A stretch of DNA of 64,000 nucleotides from Clusia tigrina (taxonomy: Eukaryota > Arthropoda > Insecta > Diptera > Clusiidae): the NCBI GenBank assembly GCA_920105625.2, contig OV050031.1, positions 48,835,425 through 48,899,424 on the forward strand. The letters are read 5' to 3'. The notes below the pieces were generated by a model, which ran no database searches, had not been told where the DNA came from, and worked only from the letters and a program-made list of their open reading frames with translations. Below, one piece after another: positions 20,301 to 32,700 of the stretch. The position numbers and the translations under genes were made by a program. Every line of letters begins with the position of its first letter. Positions within the stretch are counted from its first letter, which is position 1.

Positions 20301-22356
20301 TGACAACACATGGATCGTACCATATTCGCCAATATTGTCTAAGACATTCAAAATTCATATCAATGTTGACTATTGCAGTTCTGTGAAATCGATCAAATGC
20401 GTTTGCAAGTGGGTCAATACGTGAACTGCAATTAAGCGCTTTGGAGAATATTTTCTTTTGTAATTCATGAGCGACGAGTTTTTCTCAACTTGCGCCAGTG
20501 ATCCGTTTGCGAGATTATTGCTTTATTCGGAAATGCCTCGATATTATACATGGAATTCATCGTCGAAGAAATGGTTACGCAGAAAGCAAGGCCAACCAGT
20601 AGATGGACATCCAGGTGTGTTCTCAACTAATGCATTAGGACGAATTTACACAATCCACCCGAAAAACTTCGGGTTGCTATTGATTAATATTCGCGGTTAA
20701 ACTTCATTTGAGTCATTGCGTACTGTGAATGGTACGGAGTGTAAAACTTTTCGAGAAGCATGCCAGCAATTACAATTACTGGAACATGATAATTACTGGA
20801 ATCAAACGATGGACGATGCGATAGCTACTTCGCATGCCACTGAAGTTCGCACACTTTTCGCGATGATCATTTCGACATGTCATCCTTCAAATCCGCGACA
20901 ATTATTGGATACGTACAAAAAGTACATTGCCGAAGACATTTTACATCGTATTCGAGTGGCAACATGGAATTCAGAATTGCAAATGAACGATGACATCTAC
21001 AATGTAGCATTGGTGTTGATTGAAGATTTGTGTTTGCTTATGAGTGGCAAACTATTGACTGAAATTGATATTTATAATAGAAGGTGGAAGAACGGCACAT
21101 TCGGCACTGAAGCTTCCGTTAAACATGCAAATCAATAAAATACCTGTTTGCAACATTTCAAAGCAATCAGCTATGGCAAAAGTGTTGAAGAATTGTAAAC
21201 TGATAGTATGGGATGACTGCACAATGGCACAAACGGTCTCTAGAAGCACTTGACAGAACAATGAAAGATCTGCGAAATAATAATCGTCGCTTTAGTGGCG
21301 CAATGATACTGTTAGCAGGCGATTTTTGACAAACACTTCCTGTTATTCCGAAATCAACAGCGGCGGATGAATTGAACGCATGTCTCAAGTCATCGTATTT
21401 GTGGCGGTACGTGAAAACTATACGATTGACTATGAATATGCGAGTGTTCCTGCAACAGCAACCGCAGAAGTTTTCTCTAAAGAACTGCTAAGAATTGGAA
21501 ATGGGCAAATTCCGGTTGATACTTCCAGTGGTTTGATATCAATTCCACCTGCCATTTGTCAATTCACTTCAACGAAAGCTGAACTCATCACGAATGTTTA
21601 TCCGAACATTGGCCAAAATTATCGTAACGACGATTGGTTGAGTGCACGCGCAATTTTAGCTGCCAAAAATACCAATGCTAATGACTTAAACTGGACGATT
21701 CAAAGTCAAATTCCGGGAGATTTGCGCTCATACAAATCGATCGATTGTGTTGAAAATGAAGACGAAGCCGTGAATTATACAGTGAATTTCTAAATTCTTT
21801 GGATTTGCCTGCCATGCCGCCGCATCATTTGCGTCTTAAAATTGGATCTGTCATTATTATGCTTCGCAATCTTCATGCGCGGAAACTGTGTAATGGAACC
21901 CGACTGATTGTGACGCAGCTATCGAATAATGTGATAGTTGCAAAAATTTTGAAAGGGACTTACAAGGGGGCAGAATGCTTGATTCCACGAATTCCTTTGA
22001 GTTCCAACGATTTACCATTTCAGTTCAAACGTATTCAGTTTCCAGTGAGACTTGCATTTGCGATGACAATCAACAGGTCACAAGGACAGTCGCTGGAAGT
22101 ATGTGGCTTAAATCTGGAAATGCCATGTTTTTCACACGGCCAGGTATACGCGGCGTGTTCACGAGTTGGAAAACCATCTTCTCTGTACATTTACGCACCG
22201 AAACAGAAAAAAAAATTTTGTTTATCAAGCTGCGTTACATTGTAAAAAATGTAGAACAATCGCAAATAAATTATTTTCAACACAATATAAATTCAACTTT
22301 CTTTTCTTTTCGAAACACATAATTTCACGCAGGGCAACGCCTGCGGGGTCAGCTAG
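17320..22356 (+). mobile_element. Helitron copy 1
   Basis: Rolling-circle transposon, 5037 bp. The 5' end is TCTATACGAG at 17320. The 3' end is CTAG (22353-22356), preceded by a GC-rich hairpin (CGCAGG at 22328-22333 with CCTGCG at 22340-22345). It sits between A and T, as Helitrons do, without target duplication. It encodes a broken Rep/helicase. 17340-18190 is AT-rich 5' sequence with no gene. Confidence 0.9.
18193..22245 (+). pseudogene. Helitron Rep/PIF1-like helicase, copy 1
   Basis: The ATG at 18193 opens MPQRGRANIGRRSRRTTDQRN; a TAG follows at about 18277. The Arg/Gln-rich N-terminus spans 18379-18729 and the Helitron N domain 18800-19897 (FVTFTCNPKCPQI). The Rep domain is at 19894-20424, with RGLPHAHNLLW as the HUH metal site. 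The tyrosine motif, usually Y-x3-Y, reads SIKCVCKWVN, so both tyrosines appear replaced. Helicase parts lie at 20716-22245: LPLNMQ, LIVWDDCTMA (Walker B), FAMTINRSQGQSLEV and QVYAACSRVGKPSSLYIY. The Walker A P-loop segment is missing near 21040-21080. Many stops and frame changes make it non-functional. Confidence 0.87.
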
Positions 22357-22411
22357 TATGATACAAAAAAAATTTTCAATGAGCATATTTTGTATTTTTA
22401 TATTGTACATA

Positions 22412-23530
22412 CGAGGGCGGCTTGATATTGAAGCTACCTAAGTAAGAAAAATTTTTTTTTTCAAAAACCATTTATTTCTCAACATAGTCTCCTTTTACTT
22501 CGACGCACTTAGTAAGACGATATTCCAACTTTTTTATACAAACTGTATTATACGATTTCGGGAACCCCTCAAAATACGCGTTAGTTTCGGTAATCACTTC
22601 TTCGTTTGAGATGAATCTTTTTCCTGCGAGCCATTTTTTCAAGTTTGGAAACAGGAAAAAGTCACTAGGAGCTAAATCTGGACTATGAGGTGGATGAATA
22701 ACCAATTCGAAGTGTATTTCACGTAATTTTAGCATCGTATCTAATGCTGTCTGAACCGGTGCGTTAGGTTGAATCTTCTTTAAATGTGGTTGTTTTTCCT
22801 TGATTGCATCAATCAATTGATCCAATAATGCACGATAATACTTTCCTGTGATTGTGGATCCTCTTTCAAGATAATCGATGAGCAATATTCCGTGTACATC
22901 CCAAAATACAGTGGCCATAACCTTGCCAGCCGATTTCACTGCCTTCGCCTTCTTCGGAGCACTTCTACCAGCTTCCACCCATTTTTTCGATTGATTTTTG
23001 GTTTCAGGTGTGTAGTGGTGGACCCACGTTTCATCAACAGTTCTTAATCGACGCCAAACATCAACAGGATTACGCTTTATCATGTCCAAACACCGCAGTG
23101 AAGTGGTCTGTCGAACTCGTTTTTGTTCGACACTGAGCAAACGCGGCACCCATCTTGCCGATAGCTTTTTCATATGCAAATGTTCATGCAAATGTTGAAC
23201 ACACGTTCATATGATATGTTTACCATTTCAACAATCTCACGCAACTTGACTCAGCGATCATTCATAACGATATCGAGGATTTTCTTGATATTTTCTTCAG
23301 TAACCACCTCTTTTGGCCTTCCTGTTGATGGTATTGTCGTAGTGCTTGTTCAGCCACGTTTAAATTCAGCAATCCAATATTTTACCATGTAACACTAGTT
23401 TACACCGAAAATGTACATTTGATGAGAGGTGACTTTTCTTATGTATTTTCATCTGCTGAATTCGAAAATCAAGGTTAAATTTTTTTTCATGGAATAGTTT
23501 TTGAGATATTGTAATTTTTGTATTTTTTCG
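22412..23530 (-). mobile_element. Mariner MLE-2, truncated copy in unit 1
   Basis: The left terminal repeat starts CGAGGGCGGCTTGATATTG at 22412, after TA. The matching right end is seen only in unit 2 (36358). Homology with unit 2 stops at 23530, at the tip of the second arm of a large inverted repeat, where gypsy sequence begins. Confidence 0.88.
22472..23391 (-). pseudogene. Mariner transposase, MLE-2 copy 1
   Basis: 239 aa open frame (22472-23191) covers the catalytic half: VDETWVHHYTPETK (first Asp), QPNAPVQTALD where DNAPxH is usual (second Asp replaced by Pro and His by Gln), and HSPDLAPSDFFLFPNLKKW (third Asp kept). The upstream helix-turn-helix part (23192-23391; GRPKEVVTEENIKKIL) has stops. 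It differs clearly from MLE-1 (terminal repeats and sequence), so it is a second mariner family. Confidence 0.87.
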
Positions 23531-25189
23531 GTTGGTTCTTTAAGGTTCATTACCCAAGTGAGGGGCCTATGGTCTGTTATTATTTTGAATTTGCGTCCAA
23601 AAAAATATGGACGAAAATATTTTGTTGCCCAAATGATGGCTAGCATTTCTTTTTCTATGGTTGAATAATTTTTTCCGGACTCAGACTCTCATAACATACT
23701 GGTTTGTCGCTTCCAATGTGGCTTTGAGACAATATTGCACCCAATGCAAAGTAGCTGGCATCTGTAGTTAGCAAGAAGGGTTTTAAGAAATCGGGGTACT
23801 GTAAAATGGGATCATTCGTTAAAATATGTTTGCAGAATTCAAATGTTTTAATGTAGCGATCATCGAGTTTTATCGATCTTCCTTTTTTCAAGCATTCCGT
23901 TAGAGGCTTCGTTAGTTTGACGAAATCTTTAATAAATTTTCGGTAGTACCCTAGCAGTCCTATAAAAGCTTTTATTTCTTTCTGACTTCAGGGAACACGA
24001 AAATGTTTAATGGCGTGTATTTTTGAAAGGTACCTTCTGTGGAAACAATATGGCCCAGAAAGTTGATTTCTTTTCGTAAGAATTCAGATTTGTCGAGTTG
24101 AATCTTGAAGTTGGATGTTCGTAATTTTTCAAAAAGTAGTTGTAGACTGTTCATGTGTTCCTGAAGAGAGGTTGAAAAAATAATGATATCGTCAAGATAT
24201 ACTAGACAAATTTTTCCAATGAGTTCTCTTAATACATTATCCATTACTCTTTGGAAAGTCGATGGGGCGTTTTTAAGACCGAATGGCATTCTAATATACT
24301 CATAATGTCCTCCTTCGACAGTGAATGCTGTTTTTGATGTGTCTTTATGATGCATTTCGATTTGATGAAACCCGCTAGCCAAATATAGCGTAGAGAAATA
24401 CATACACTTTTCTAATTTGTCTAGAATTTCATTAATATTTGGTAATGGGTAACGGTCAGATATTGTTTTTTCGTTTAATTTTCTGTAATCTATTACCAGT
24501 CGCCATTTTTGTTTACCGCTGGCGTATTGTGGTTTTGGTACTATCCACACTGGAGAACTCCAAGGAGAGTAATTTTGACGAACTATACCTTGATCTAGCA
24601 TGTTTGAAATTCATTTTCAAAACTATTGACTTCAATATAATCTGAGGGGTTATATTGATTAACTTTTATGGGTTGTTCGGGAAATAGAATTTGTTCTTCA
24701 TTTGGGTTGTTAATTATTTCCATTAGGCTGAACCAATCTTGTGACTTGGATTCAGTTTTGTAGTTTTCAGATATATATCTCCGGTGGCAGTTTAAATATT
24801 GATTTTGAATTTAGCTTAAACCGTAGAGGTATATCTGCGTTACTTGTATTAAGAGATTTATTAACCACATCAATTTTTGCTTATAATTGCGTTAAAGAGT
24901 CTAGGCCTAGTAGGCCGTCAGATTAGTTATGGAATTTAAAGATATAAAAATCAAGTTGTCCGATTTCGTTAAATTCAATGAATGTACGTAGAATAATCTG
25001 TTTATTTAGTTCATATGTTTAGTATTGTGACAATTGTTGTAGATTTGCAATTGATTTCGTCAGTAGGGTTAGTAAATTCGGGACTTATGAACGCGGATGA
25101 AGCTCCTATGTCTACTAAAAACTTCGATGGTCTACCGAACGGAGACGATATATTAATATATATTAATTCTATGCCATGTTTATTAACAT
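23531..25189 (-). pseudogene. Gypsy pol copy 1: protease, RT, partial RNase H
   Basis: From the right: protease near 25110 (FLVDIGASSAF; DIG instead of the DTG active site), RT at 23972-24601 ([64 protein letters not shown]), and RNase H at 23655-23891 ([17 protein letters not shown]) and 23449-23646. Motif A should read LDLASG but has Tyr (codon 24383-24385), so the first catalytic Asp is gone. Several frameshifts separate the pieces. Confidence 0.88.
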
Positions 25190-26327
25190 CTAAGTATCCG
25201 GTTGGTTGGCTGAGGCATATAGATGAAAATTTTGTGAGTCCTCTATATTGTTTAAATCCTCAATTGCGTCATCTTGATACTGGTCTAGTTGCTGTTGGTA
25301 TGTATTGTTTGGGGGCAATCTTCTAAAGTTATTAGTGTTGTTAATATTGTTCATTTCTTCAGTTTTGAAGTTTGAAGTCCTGTTGGATTGAGTACGCATA
25401 CTCTGGGTATTGTTGAAGTTTCTGTACGATGAAGTTGGATTCCTTAGGTTTGTGTTCCCTGAACTTGCATCCGTGGGTTCAGGTGGAGGTTGTTTAATTG
25501 TTGCCAAACTATTTTTGGGTGAAGTCCTTCCTAAATGGATTTCGATTTTGGGTGAAGCCCTTATTATACGGTTTATTATTGGAATTCTGTGGATTTGTAT
25601 ATGTATATGGCGGCCTTGTTAATGACCCCTGATGCTGGTAATTAGTTCTAAACTGATTAGGGTATGTTCTGTTATTAAAATTGTGTGAGAACTGTTGATT
25701 ATATGGCTTATAATACATTTTATATCTACTTATATCTACTCCCATGTAATAAATATTCTATTCTTTGATGCAGTAAGATAAAGCAGTAGCTAATGAATCG
25801 GGCATCATTACTCTTATACTTGAAACTAATGGTTCCCTTAAATTACACAAGAATGCGTTGAGACACATCTCTGCATAAAGCTCTTTTTTGCTGTAATTAC
25901 TTTTAAATCTTTTTCGTGGATCAGAATATTGCTATAAAGAGTAGATTGTATCTCAATTATTTCACTAAAAAATATTTCGACATTCTTATTGTTTTGCCGA
26001 ACGTCATGCAAATCTCTGATAAGAGAAGTTTCAGTCCTCTTATCAGAGTAGTGAAGTATTAGATTATTTTTTATATCGTCCCAGATACCGTCCGTACATA
26101 TTTAAAACTTCATTTGCTTGCCCCTCTATTTTATTTAGAATGGCCGGCAATAAAATCTGTCCATATGACGAATCACCCGTGCCCCTAATATAAAGGAGAA
26201 TCTCCTCAATGTTATTTATGAATGCGTGCAGTAGCCTGGGGTTCCCGTCGAATCTTGGCAAGTCTTTTATTGCATCAGGAATTCTCAACGAATTAAAAAT
26301 ATCTGTTTGGTTATTTTGTGAGTTCAT
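25190..26327 (-). pseudogene. Gypsy gag copy 1
   Basis: ATG at 26327 (MNSQNNQTDIFNSLRIPDAIKDLPRF, the gag start), then a decayed middle with a deletion near 26080 compared with copy 2, an Asn/Tyr/Gln-rich stretch (25509-25745) and an Asn-rich tail (25190-25507). There is no zinc knuckle. The basic Asn-rich part may be the nucleic-acid binding segment. Confidence 0.75.
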
Positions 26328-26525
26328 TATTAAGATTGTTCGTCACTATTACCTTTTTTTAAAAAAATTAGATTTATACTTTTGAACAAAATTTGGGAAA
26401 TATATGTTTTGTTATTGTAGCAAAATTCAATTTGCATATGCATATAGATATATACTCGTATATAGTATTTTCTTATATTGCTAATTTACTAATTGTTGCG
26501 CTCATAAATTTGTGGGCTTCCTTTT

Positions 26526-26629
<104 letters not shown>

Positions 26630-27242
26630 ATCCTTATTTATTTATTTATTTATTATTATTTTTTTTTAATATATTCAGTACTTGACTTACATGCAGAAAT
26701 GTCCAAATACGATGGTTGTCCTTATTGATTCGCCATTTGGTTTTGTTAAGCTGTCTTTTAATATTGTTATGCCTTCAATATAAGTACGTTTGCGTTTCGA
26801 TATTCAATCGAAAGCAATTTCCTTCAAGAACTTATGCTTATTGGAGAGCGGTGTGTTACTTTTTTATTTTTATTTTGATTCCGTGGTATCAAGGAGTTGA
26901 AACTCGCCGGTCCTTCAATGTTCTAAGCTTTTGCCGTTTATATTGATATCCATTCAATATTTGAAATTATCTTAATCATATTCCATCAAAAGCAATTTCT
27001 ACGACTTTTGCTCTTAGCCCCTTTGTTAAAAAAGTGCAGTTTTCTGTTTTTGTTTTTTTTTTCAGTAAATTTTGGTGATATTCCTTCACCATGTATTTAA
27101 TGTTTTCGCACTGCACTGTTTATCTATTCTTTATTTATTTATTTATTTATTGTTTATTTTTTTATTTATTTATTTTTTTTAAAGTTATTCAAATTTTTAA
27201 CACAAGGACACTACACTGAAGGATCCGTATACTACTCCGGAC

Positions 27243-27252
27243 CGACTGCGCC
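27243..27252 (-). promoter_or_regulatory. Gypsy primer-binding site, tRNA-Ser type
   Basis: On the minus strand TGGCGCAGTCG directly follows the LTR (its T pairs with the last LTR base). It complements the CGACTGCGCCA end of insect tRNA-Ser, the primer used by 17.6/297-like elements. The tRNA match is from memory. Confidence 0.72.
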
Positions 27253-27717
27253 AGTTATGTATTGGAAATGAGAGCAACACCATTCGACTTCACAATTTGT
27301 TTTATAATAATTTAAATTTTACTTTACATGTATTTATATCTAAAAATATCGCTACTTTTGTACTGAATTTCATGAGAAATGAAGCAAGCATGTTTTTATT
27401 GCGAAGTCAAATTAATATGAATTTAAAGATTTTCATAAGAAATGAATTCAACTGGATAATTTTCATGGGAATTCAAGTCGACATGAATTTGAAGATTTTC
27501 TTTCATAAGAATTGAAATATAATATAACTTAAATTGAAATTGAAATATAATATAATATATATGAATTGAAATATAATATAACTCTTAGTAAGAATTAGAA
27601 TTAGAATGCGTCTGTTCAATTATTCGAATTTGATGTGGTTGTTTGTTGGATGGCGTGTTGTACTTCCTTAGTATGTTGTACTTATTGTTGTTGGGTTAAG
27701 TGGTTGCGTTCGTAACT
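27253..27717 (-). repeat. Gypsy 5' LTR, copy 1 (465 bp)
   Basis: On the minus strand it starts AGTTACGAACGC and ends CCAATACATAACT, the AGT...ACT ends usual for this group. It lies between copia sequence and the primer-binding site. The copy at 43041-43505 has the same length with very few differences. Confidence 0.85.
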
Positions 27718-28577
27718 CTCGCGCTAGTTGTTCGACAAACAACGTTTCGATTATTTTTAGCCATCGGAGGGAAAAAAACATGACAGTAAATCATTTGCAC
27801 GCAAAAACAGTTTTTTTAAATGGAAATTTAAGCGAAACAATTTACATGAAACAGCCACCGGGGTTTATAAAAGACTCAAAGAAGGGTTGTTTGCTAAAAA
27901 GGAGCATATATGGGTTAAAGCAGGCTGCTAAGTATGGAATGATGCACTGCGGACTCTACTGACACAAACAGGATTTAACCAGAGTGAATCGGAGCGCTGT
28001 TTATACTCGAGCAACCCAAATGGAAGTTGGTGCTTCTTACTAATATATGTTGATGATTTGGTTATAGCATGTGAAAGTGAGGAACATTTAAAAGCTGATG
28101 CAAAGATGCTGTCTTCTAAATATCAAATGCAAAATCTTGGACCTATCAAACATTATTTAGGTTTGTCAATCTCAAAGGATATTCATGGAAACTATGAGCT
28201 AAATCAAACAAGCTATTTCGAGAAAATTGTATTTGACTTTGGGTTACATAATTTAAAACCATCCAGTACCTCCATGGAGCTTAATTGTTGTAAGATAGGA
28301 ACATCAGAACAACTTCTCAACAACACGAACTATCAGAAACTAATGGGACGATTGCTTTATATATCTGTTAATACGCGACCTGATTTATCAGCAAGTGTTG
28401 GCATTTTGGTCCAAAAGCTATCAGGCCCTAAAATTGAGGTTTGGGCACAGCTAAAACGAGTCCTAAAGTACTTAAAGGGCATATCAGGCATGAAATTAAA
28501 ACTAAGTATCATTGGGAAAGAAGGAACTGACTTGGTTGGCTATGCTGATGCAAATGTTGCTGAGGACAGAACTGATT
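27718..28577 (+). pseudogene. Copia RT/RNase H fragment, unit 1
   Basis: Begins at the Leu codon of the copia LAPVVRQTTFR motif, directly after the gypsy LTR. It continues with AKTVFLNGNLSETIYMKQPPGFI, LLKRSIYGLKQA, and then, after a TGA at 27961, LIYVDDLVIACESEEHLKADAK (motif C intact) and QNLGPIKHYLGLSIS. RNase H starts near 28535 (LVGYADANVAEDRTDC) and is cut by a Harbinger tip. This is the copia/Pseudoviridae order of domains. Confidence 0.87.
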
Positions 28578-28660
28578 GCAATAAACTAAATATTGCCAAT
28601 CTTTGCAATGAAATTTGACAGATATTATGCCATCAAAAATTGCCCGTGGAGATGTGGGGT
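28578..28660 (-). mobile_element. Harbinger tip (MITE-like fragment) in copia
   Basis: About 80 bp whose reverse complement matches the left end of the Harbinger at 7669-7750 (CCACGGGCAATTTTTGATGG then CATAAxATCTGTCAAATTTG). It interrupts the copia RNase H frame. Confidence 0.8.
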
Positions 28661-28800
28661 TTCGAAGACAATAGAAGTTGATTGGAGCTTGTAAGAAATG
28701 CCAAATTTTCTTTTAAAACAAGGCATGTAGACATAAGTACAAATTCATCACAGACATTAATAACGAGTAGAGAAGTCTGAAGTCGTGTTAAGACCGACTT
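28661..28800 (+). pseudogene. Copia C-terminal fragment, unit 1
   Basis: Reads FEDN, then LVRNAKFSFKTRHVDI, the copia RNase H C-terminal signature. No complete frame. Confidence 0.65.
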
Positions 28801-29289
28801 TGAACCCCCTTACCTTTCCTTGTGCGTGCGAGTGCAACAATGGGGATGTTTTCTTCATAAATCATCATTAGGAGTATATCTAAGGAAATTTTCGGCAGAG
28901 TACCTTGAATTGATTATATTGACCCCATTTCTTGCTTATAGCTTTGTAGTGTCAAAAAAAATACTAATATAAATATTAGTCCAAAAATAACAGGCCAAAT
29001 TTTTGTGGTTTTATGTTAGTACCCGCAACCTTGCTGTGAAATTTCATTGATGTATCTTCTTTAGGAACCTAGTAAAGTTCTATCTTAATTGTGGGCGTGG
29101 CAATAGTAATAACCTGCCCATATTTGGAATTCGAGCTAGTACATACCCAATGTATACAGCTACAAATTTGTATTCATATATCATCACTAGAAGCATAGAT
29201 ACGTTAAATGTTTTTTATTTGGGTCCCCAACGTTCATTATATGGGAGGGAGGCGTATCCTTTATCTTATAGACCCCAATTATTGTACTT
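28801..29289. other. Unassigned intergenic-like sequence
   Basis: About 490 bp without coding signal, duplicated at 44585-45065. It contains no repeat ends I can recognise and separates two copia fragments, so it may be a non-coding insertion. Confidence 0.5.
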
Positions 29290-29570
29290 GGCTTTGTATG
29301 GGCTGAATTGATTTGATATGCTGATGCAAATTTTGCTGAGGACAGAACTGATTGCAGATCTAATAGTGGTAGAGTAAGTCTTTTTCAATGTCGGTACTAT
29401 CAGTTGGACTTGCTGAAAGCAGGATTGTGTTGCACTGTAGTCTACAGAGGCCGAGTTTATTTCATTATGTGAGGTTGGAAAGAAAGGAATATGGCTGAGA
29501 GGTGCGTTGAACGACATAAATTAAAAGGTTACTGCACCAACCTTCATTTACGAAGACAATAAAAGTTGCT
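29290..29570 (+). pseudogene. Second copia RNase H fragment, unit 1
   Basis: YADANFAEDRTDCRSNSG is followed by a shifted LDLLKAGLCCTVV-like stretch and ends in EDNKSCL. It repeats the RNase H region at 28540-28800 in a more complete form, so two copia copies, or one internally duplicated copy, are present. Confidence 0.7.
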
Positions 29571-29746
29571 GGCTGGTCCGTTGTTTATTGAAGCGATATA
29601 TGTTGCTTCTTGGTGTATTGATATACATACATATGTATGTTTTGATTGTGGGACATGCTTTGTCAAAGTACTGAATGTTTTGTTCATTATAAGTTATTAA
29701 AAATTGTGTTATTTTTTTTTATTTTCATTTATAGGAAGCAGTATAA

Positions 29747-32700
29747 TCTATACGAGTATATATAAAAATGAATGTTTCTTTGTTAGTGACGCTAAGGCTC
29801 GAGAACGGCTGGACCAATTTTGATGGAATTTTCAGAGGTTGTTCGTTGTGGATCTGTGAAGGTTTAGAAATAAAAAAACCTTTTACTTTTCCTGAAGAAA
29901 ATCCGGAAAATTTAAAAATTCCAAAAAGGACTTTTTTCCTTACAAAATTTTTTTTCTTTCAAATTTGTTTTCCAATTGTTTCTTGCAAATCTATCGATCT
30001 CAAAATATTCGAAAAAGTCGGAAAATTCGAAAAACCTAATCTCACTTTTTGTTCTCATTTTTTTTTTTTTGTATGTGCGTGGTGTTGCACGCGCACATTT
30101 AGTTTCATATTAGTGTTGTAAGCACTGACTGATACTCCAATAACTCAACAGATGGAGCTGTAGACGCTTATTTATTTTGACAGCTGCGTATATTGTTTGT
30201 TCTTTCTGATTTGTTTATTCGAACAGTGAGGACACGGTCAATTGACTTTCTGACATTTTTCCAAATTTTAATTTATTTCTCGAGTTAAATTCATTACATT
30301 AAATTGTTAAATTGTTAACATTCACGAAATATTTGATTTTAAATCTGTGGATAATCAGTTTTTGAGTGAAATTATTGACATTTGAAACAAAAAAAGTGAG
30401 TTCATTATTTTCGTTTGTTGGTGAATACCTAACCTAATTTCCATTGGAATTTATTTGTGTTATTTCTTCTGCTGATTTGTAAATTATTTGAATCGTTCAA
30501 TTTCGGTCGTTTACTTTCTTTATTTCGGCTATTCAAAAGGTAAATTATTGAAAATTATTCCGTGAAAACTTTATGTGTGTTTCATACAAAGTGATCAATT
30601 ACAGATTGAAATTTGTTACGATGCCACAAAGAGGTCGCGCTAATATTGGTCGGCGTTCCCGACGTACAACGGACCAACGTAATTATACAGGACGTCGTAC
30701 GGAATAGGAAAATGCTACTGCAAGGGAATCTGCTCGAATCGGAATGATTGAACATCGTGCGCAACGATCACAAGAGGCTCACGAAGTTTACAATGAGTAA
30801 CAACGATTGAGAAGAAGACAAGTTCGTGCTCAGGAAATTCATGAAGCAAGAGAACAACGTTTGGCTGCTCACCGACAACGCCAGCAACAACAACGATTGC
30901 CTAATTTGAATATCGAACGTGCAGCCTTTCAATATGAGCCGGACATTGAATACGGTGCGCACGCATTAGTTCGATTTGGTTCGATGTCTGTCGTTTGCCC
31001 GCATTGCGATGCACTGAAATTTCCAAAAGAACCGACCGGATTGTGTTGCGCAAGCGGAAAAGTGAAATTACCAGAGTTACTTCCTCCACCAGAGCCATTG
31101 CGGTCGTTGCTTTACGGTGAATCACCAAATTCGAATCATTTTTTACCAAATTCCTAGATGTATAACGATTGTTTTCAAATGACGTCGTTTGGTGTGGAAA
31201 TTGTGAATGAACATAATTACAATCCCACATACAAGGTTAGTTCACCAACAATCTAACACTTATTATCTCGCCAATAAAATACAGAAATTAACATATTTGT
31301 CTGCAACTATACAGATTCACGGGCAAATTTATCATCTTGCTGGATCGCTGTTGCCGCATCCTGATCAAGATCACAAATATCTCCAAATATATTTCCTTGG
31401 ATATTCAAATGAAGAAGTGAATCGACGTTGTGCAATTTTCAATGCGACGAAAAGAGAAATTGTGCAGCAATTGCAAGAAATGTTGCATGAACACAACGAA
31501 CTAATTCTATTATTCAAAACTTCGTTAGAAAGGATGCCATCTGATGATCACAGAATCGTCATAAAAGCGGACAAACGACCAGCAGGCACTAATGAACGGC
31601 AATATAATGCACCGACGGCCGATGAAATATCAATTGTAGTTGTTGGCGATAGTTTAGAATCCCGTGATATTGTTATTAAACGTTGAGCTGGAGATGCATT
31701 AGAGCGAATCAGTGAAACTCATCGATCTTATGACTCACTACAATATCTGCTTATATTCTCCTGTGGTGAGATACAACATGATCAATCCTGCCAATGAGTA
31801 AAAGAAAAACTAACAGTCTTGATTGTAAGTTCATTTTTTGTTAAAATTTTAGGTGTCGATACAAATAAGAAGGTCAGTGCAATGAACTTTTACGCGTATC
31901 GATTGATGATTCGCGAAGGAATTGACAACCATCTCTTGAGATATCGCCGATTATTTCAACAGTATGCAGTTGATGTGTACGTGACGATGGAGACAAAACG
32001 ACTCAATTTTATTCGCTTCAATCAGACCAAGCTTCGATCTGAAGAGTATATTCACTTGCGAGATGCGGTCAATAGCGATGAAGATGTGACAAACCTTGGC
32101 AGACTCACGATTTTGCCATCAACATACATTGGCAGCCCAAGGCACATGCACGAGTACTCGCAGCATGCGATGACATACGTGCGGAATTATGGACGGCCGG
32201 ATTTGTTTGTTACATTCACTTGCAATCCAAAATGCCCACAGATAACTGAATTATTGAATCGCGGTCAATCAGCAAGCGATCGTCACGATGTCACAGCACG
32301 AGTTTCAAACAACAGATACGATATTTGATGGACTTTATCGTGAAGCAAAGTATATATGGTGCTGTTAGATGCTGGATGTACTCTGTTGAGTGGCAAAAAA
32401 GAGGTTTGCCGCACGCACACAATCTTCTTTGGATGGTGGATAAGATTACACGAGATCAAATTGATGACATCATTTCTGTGAAAATTCCTGATCCAGAGAT
32501 AGACCCAGAATTATACGAAATGGTGAAAACCAATATGGTTCATGGACCTGGCGGACACTACAATCCCACTTCGGTTTCTATGCCTGACAATAAATGCACG
32601 AAACACCATCCACGAGCTTTTCTTTCGGAAACGCAAACTGGAAATGATGGATATCCACTCTATCGCCGTCGTTCATCAGACAACAATGGCAGAACATTCA

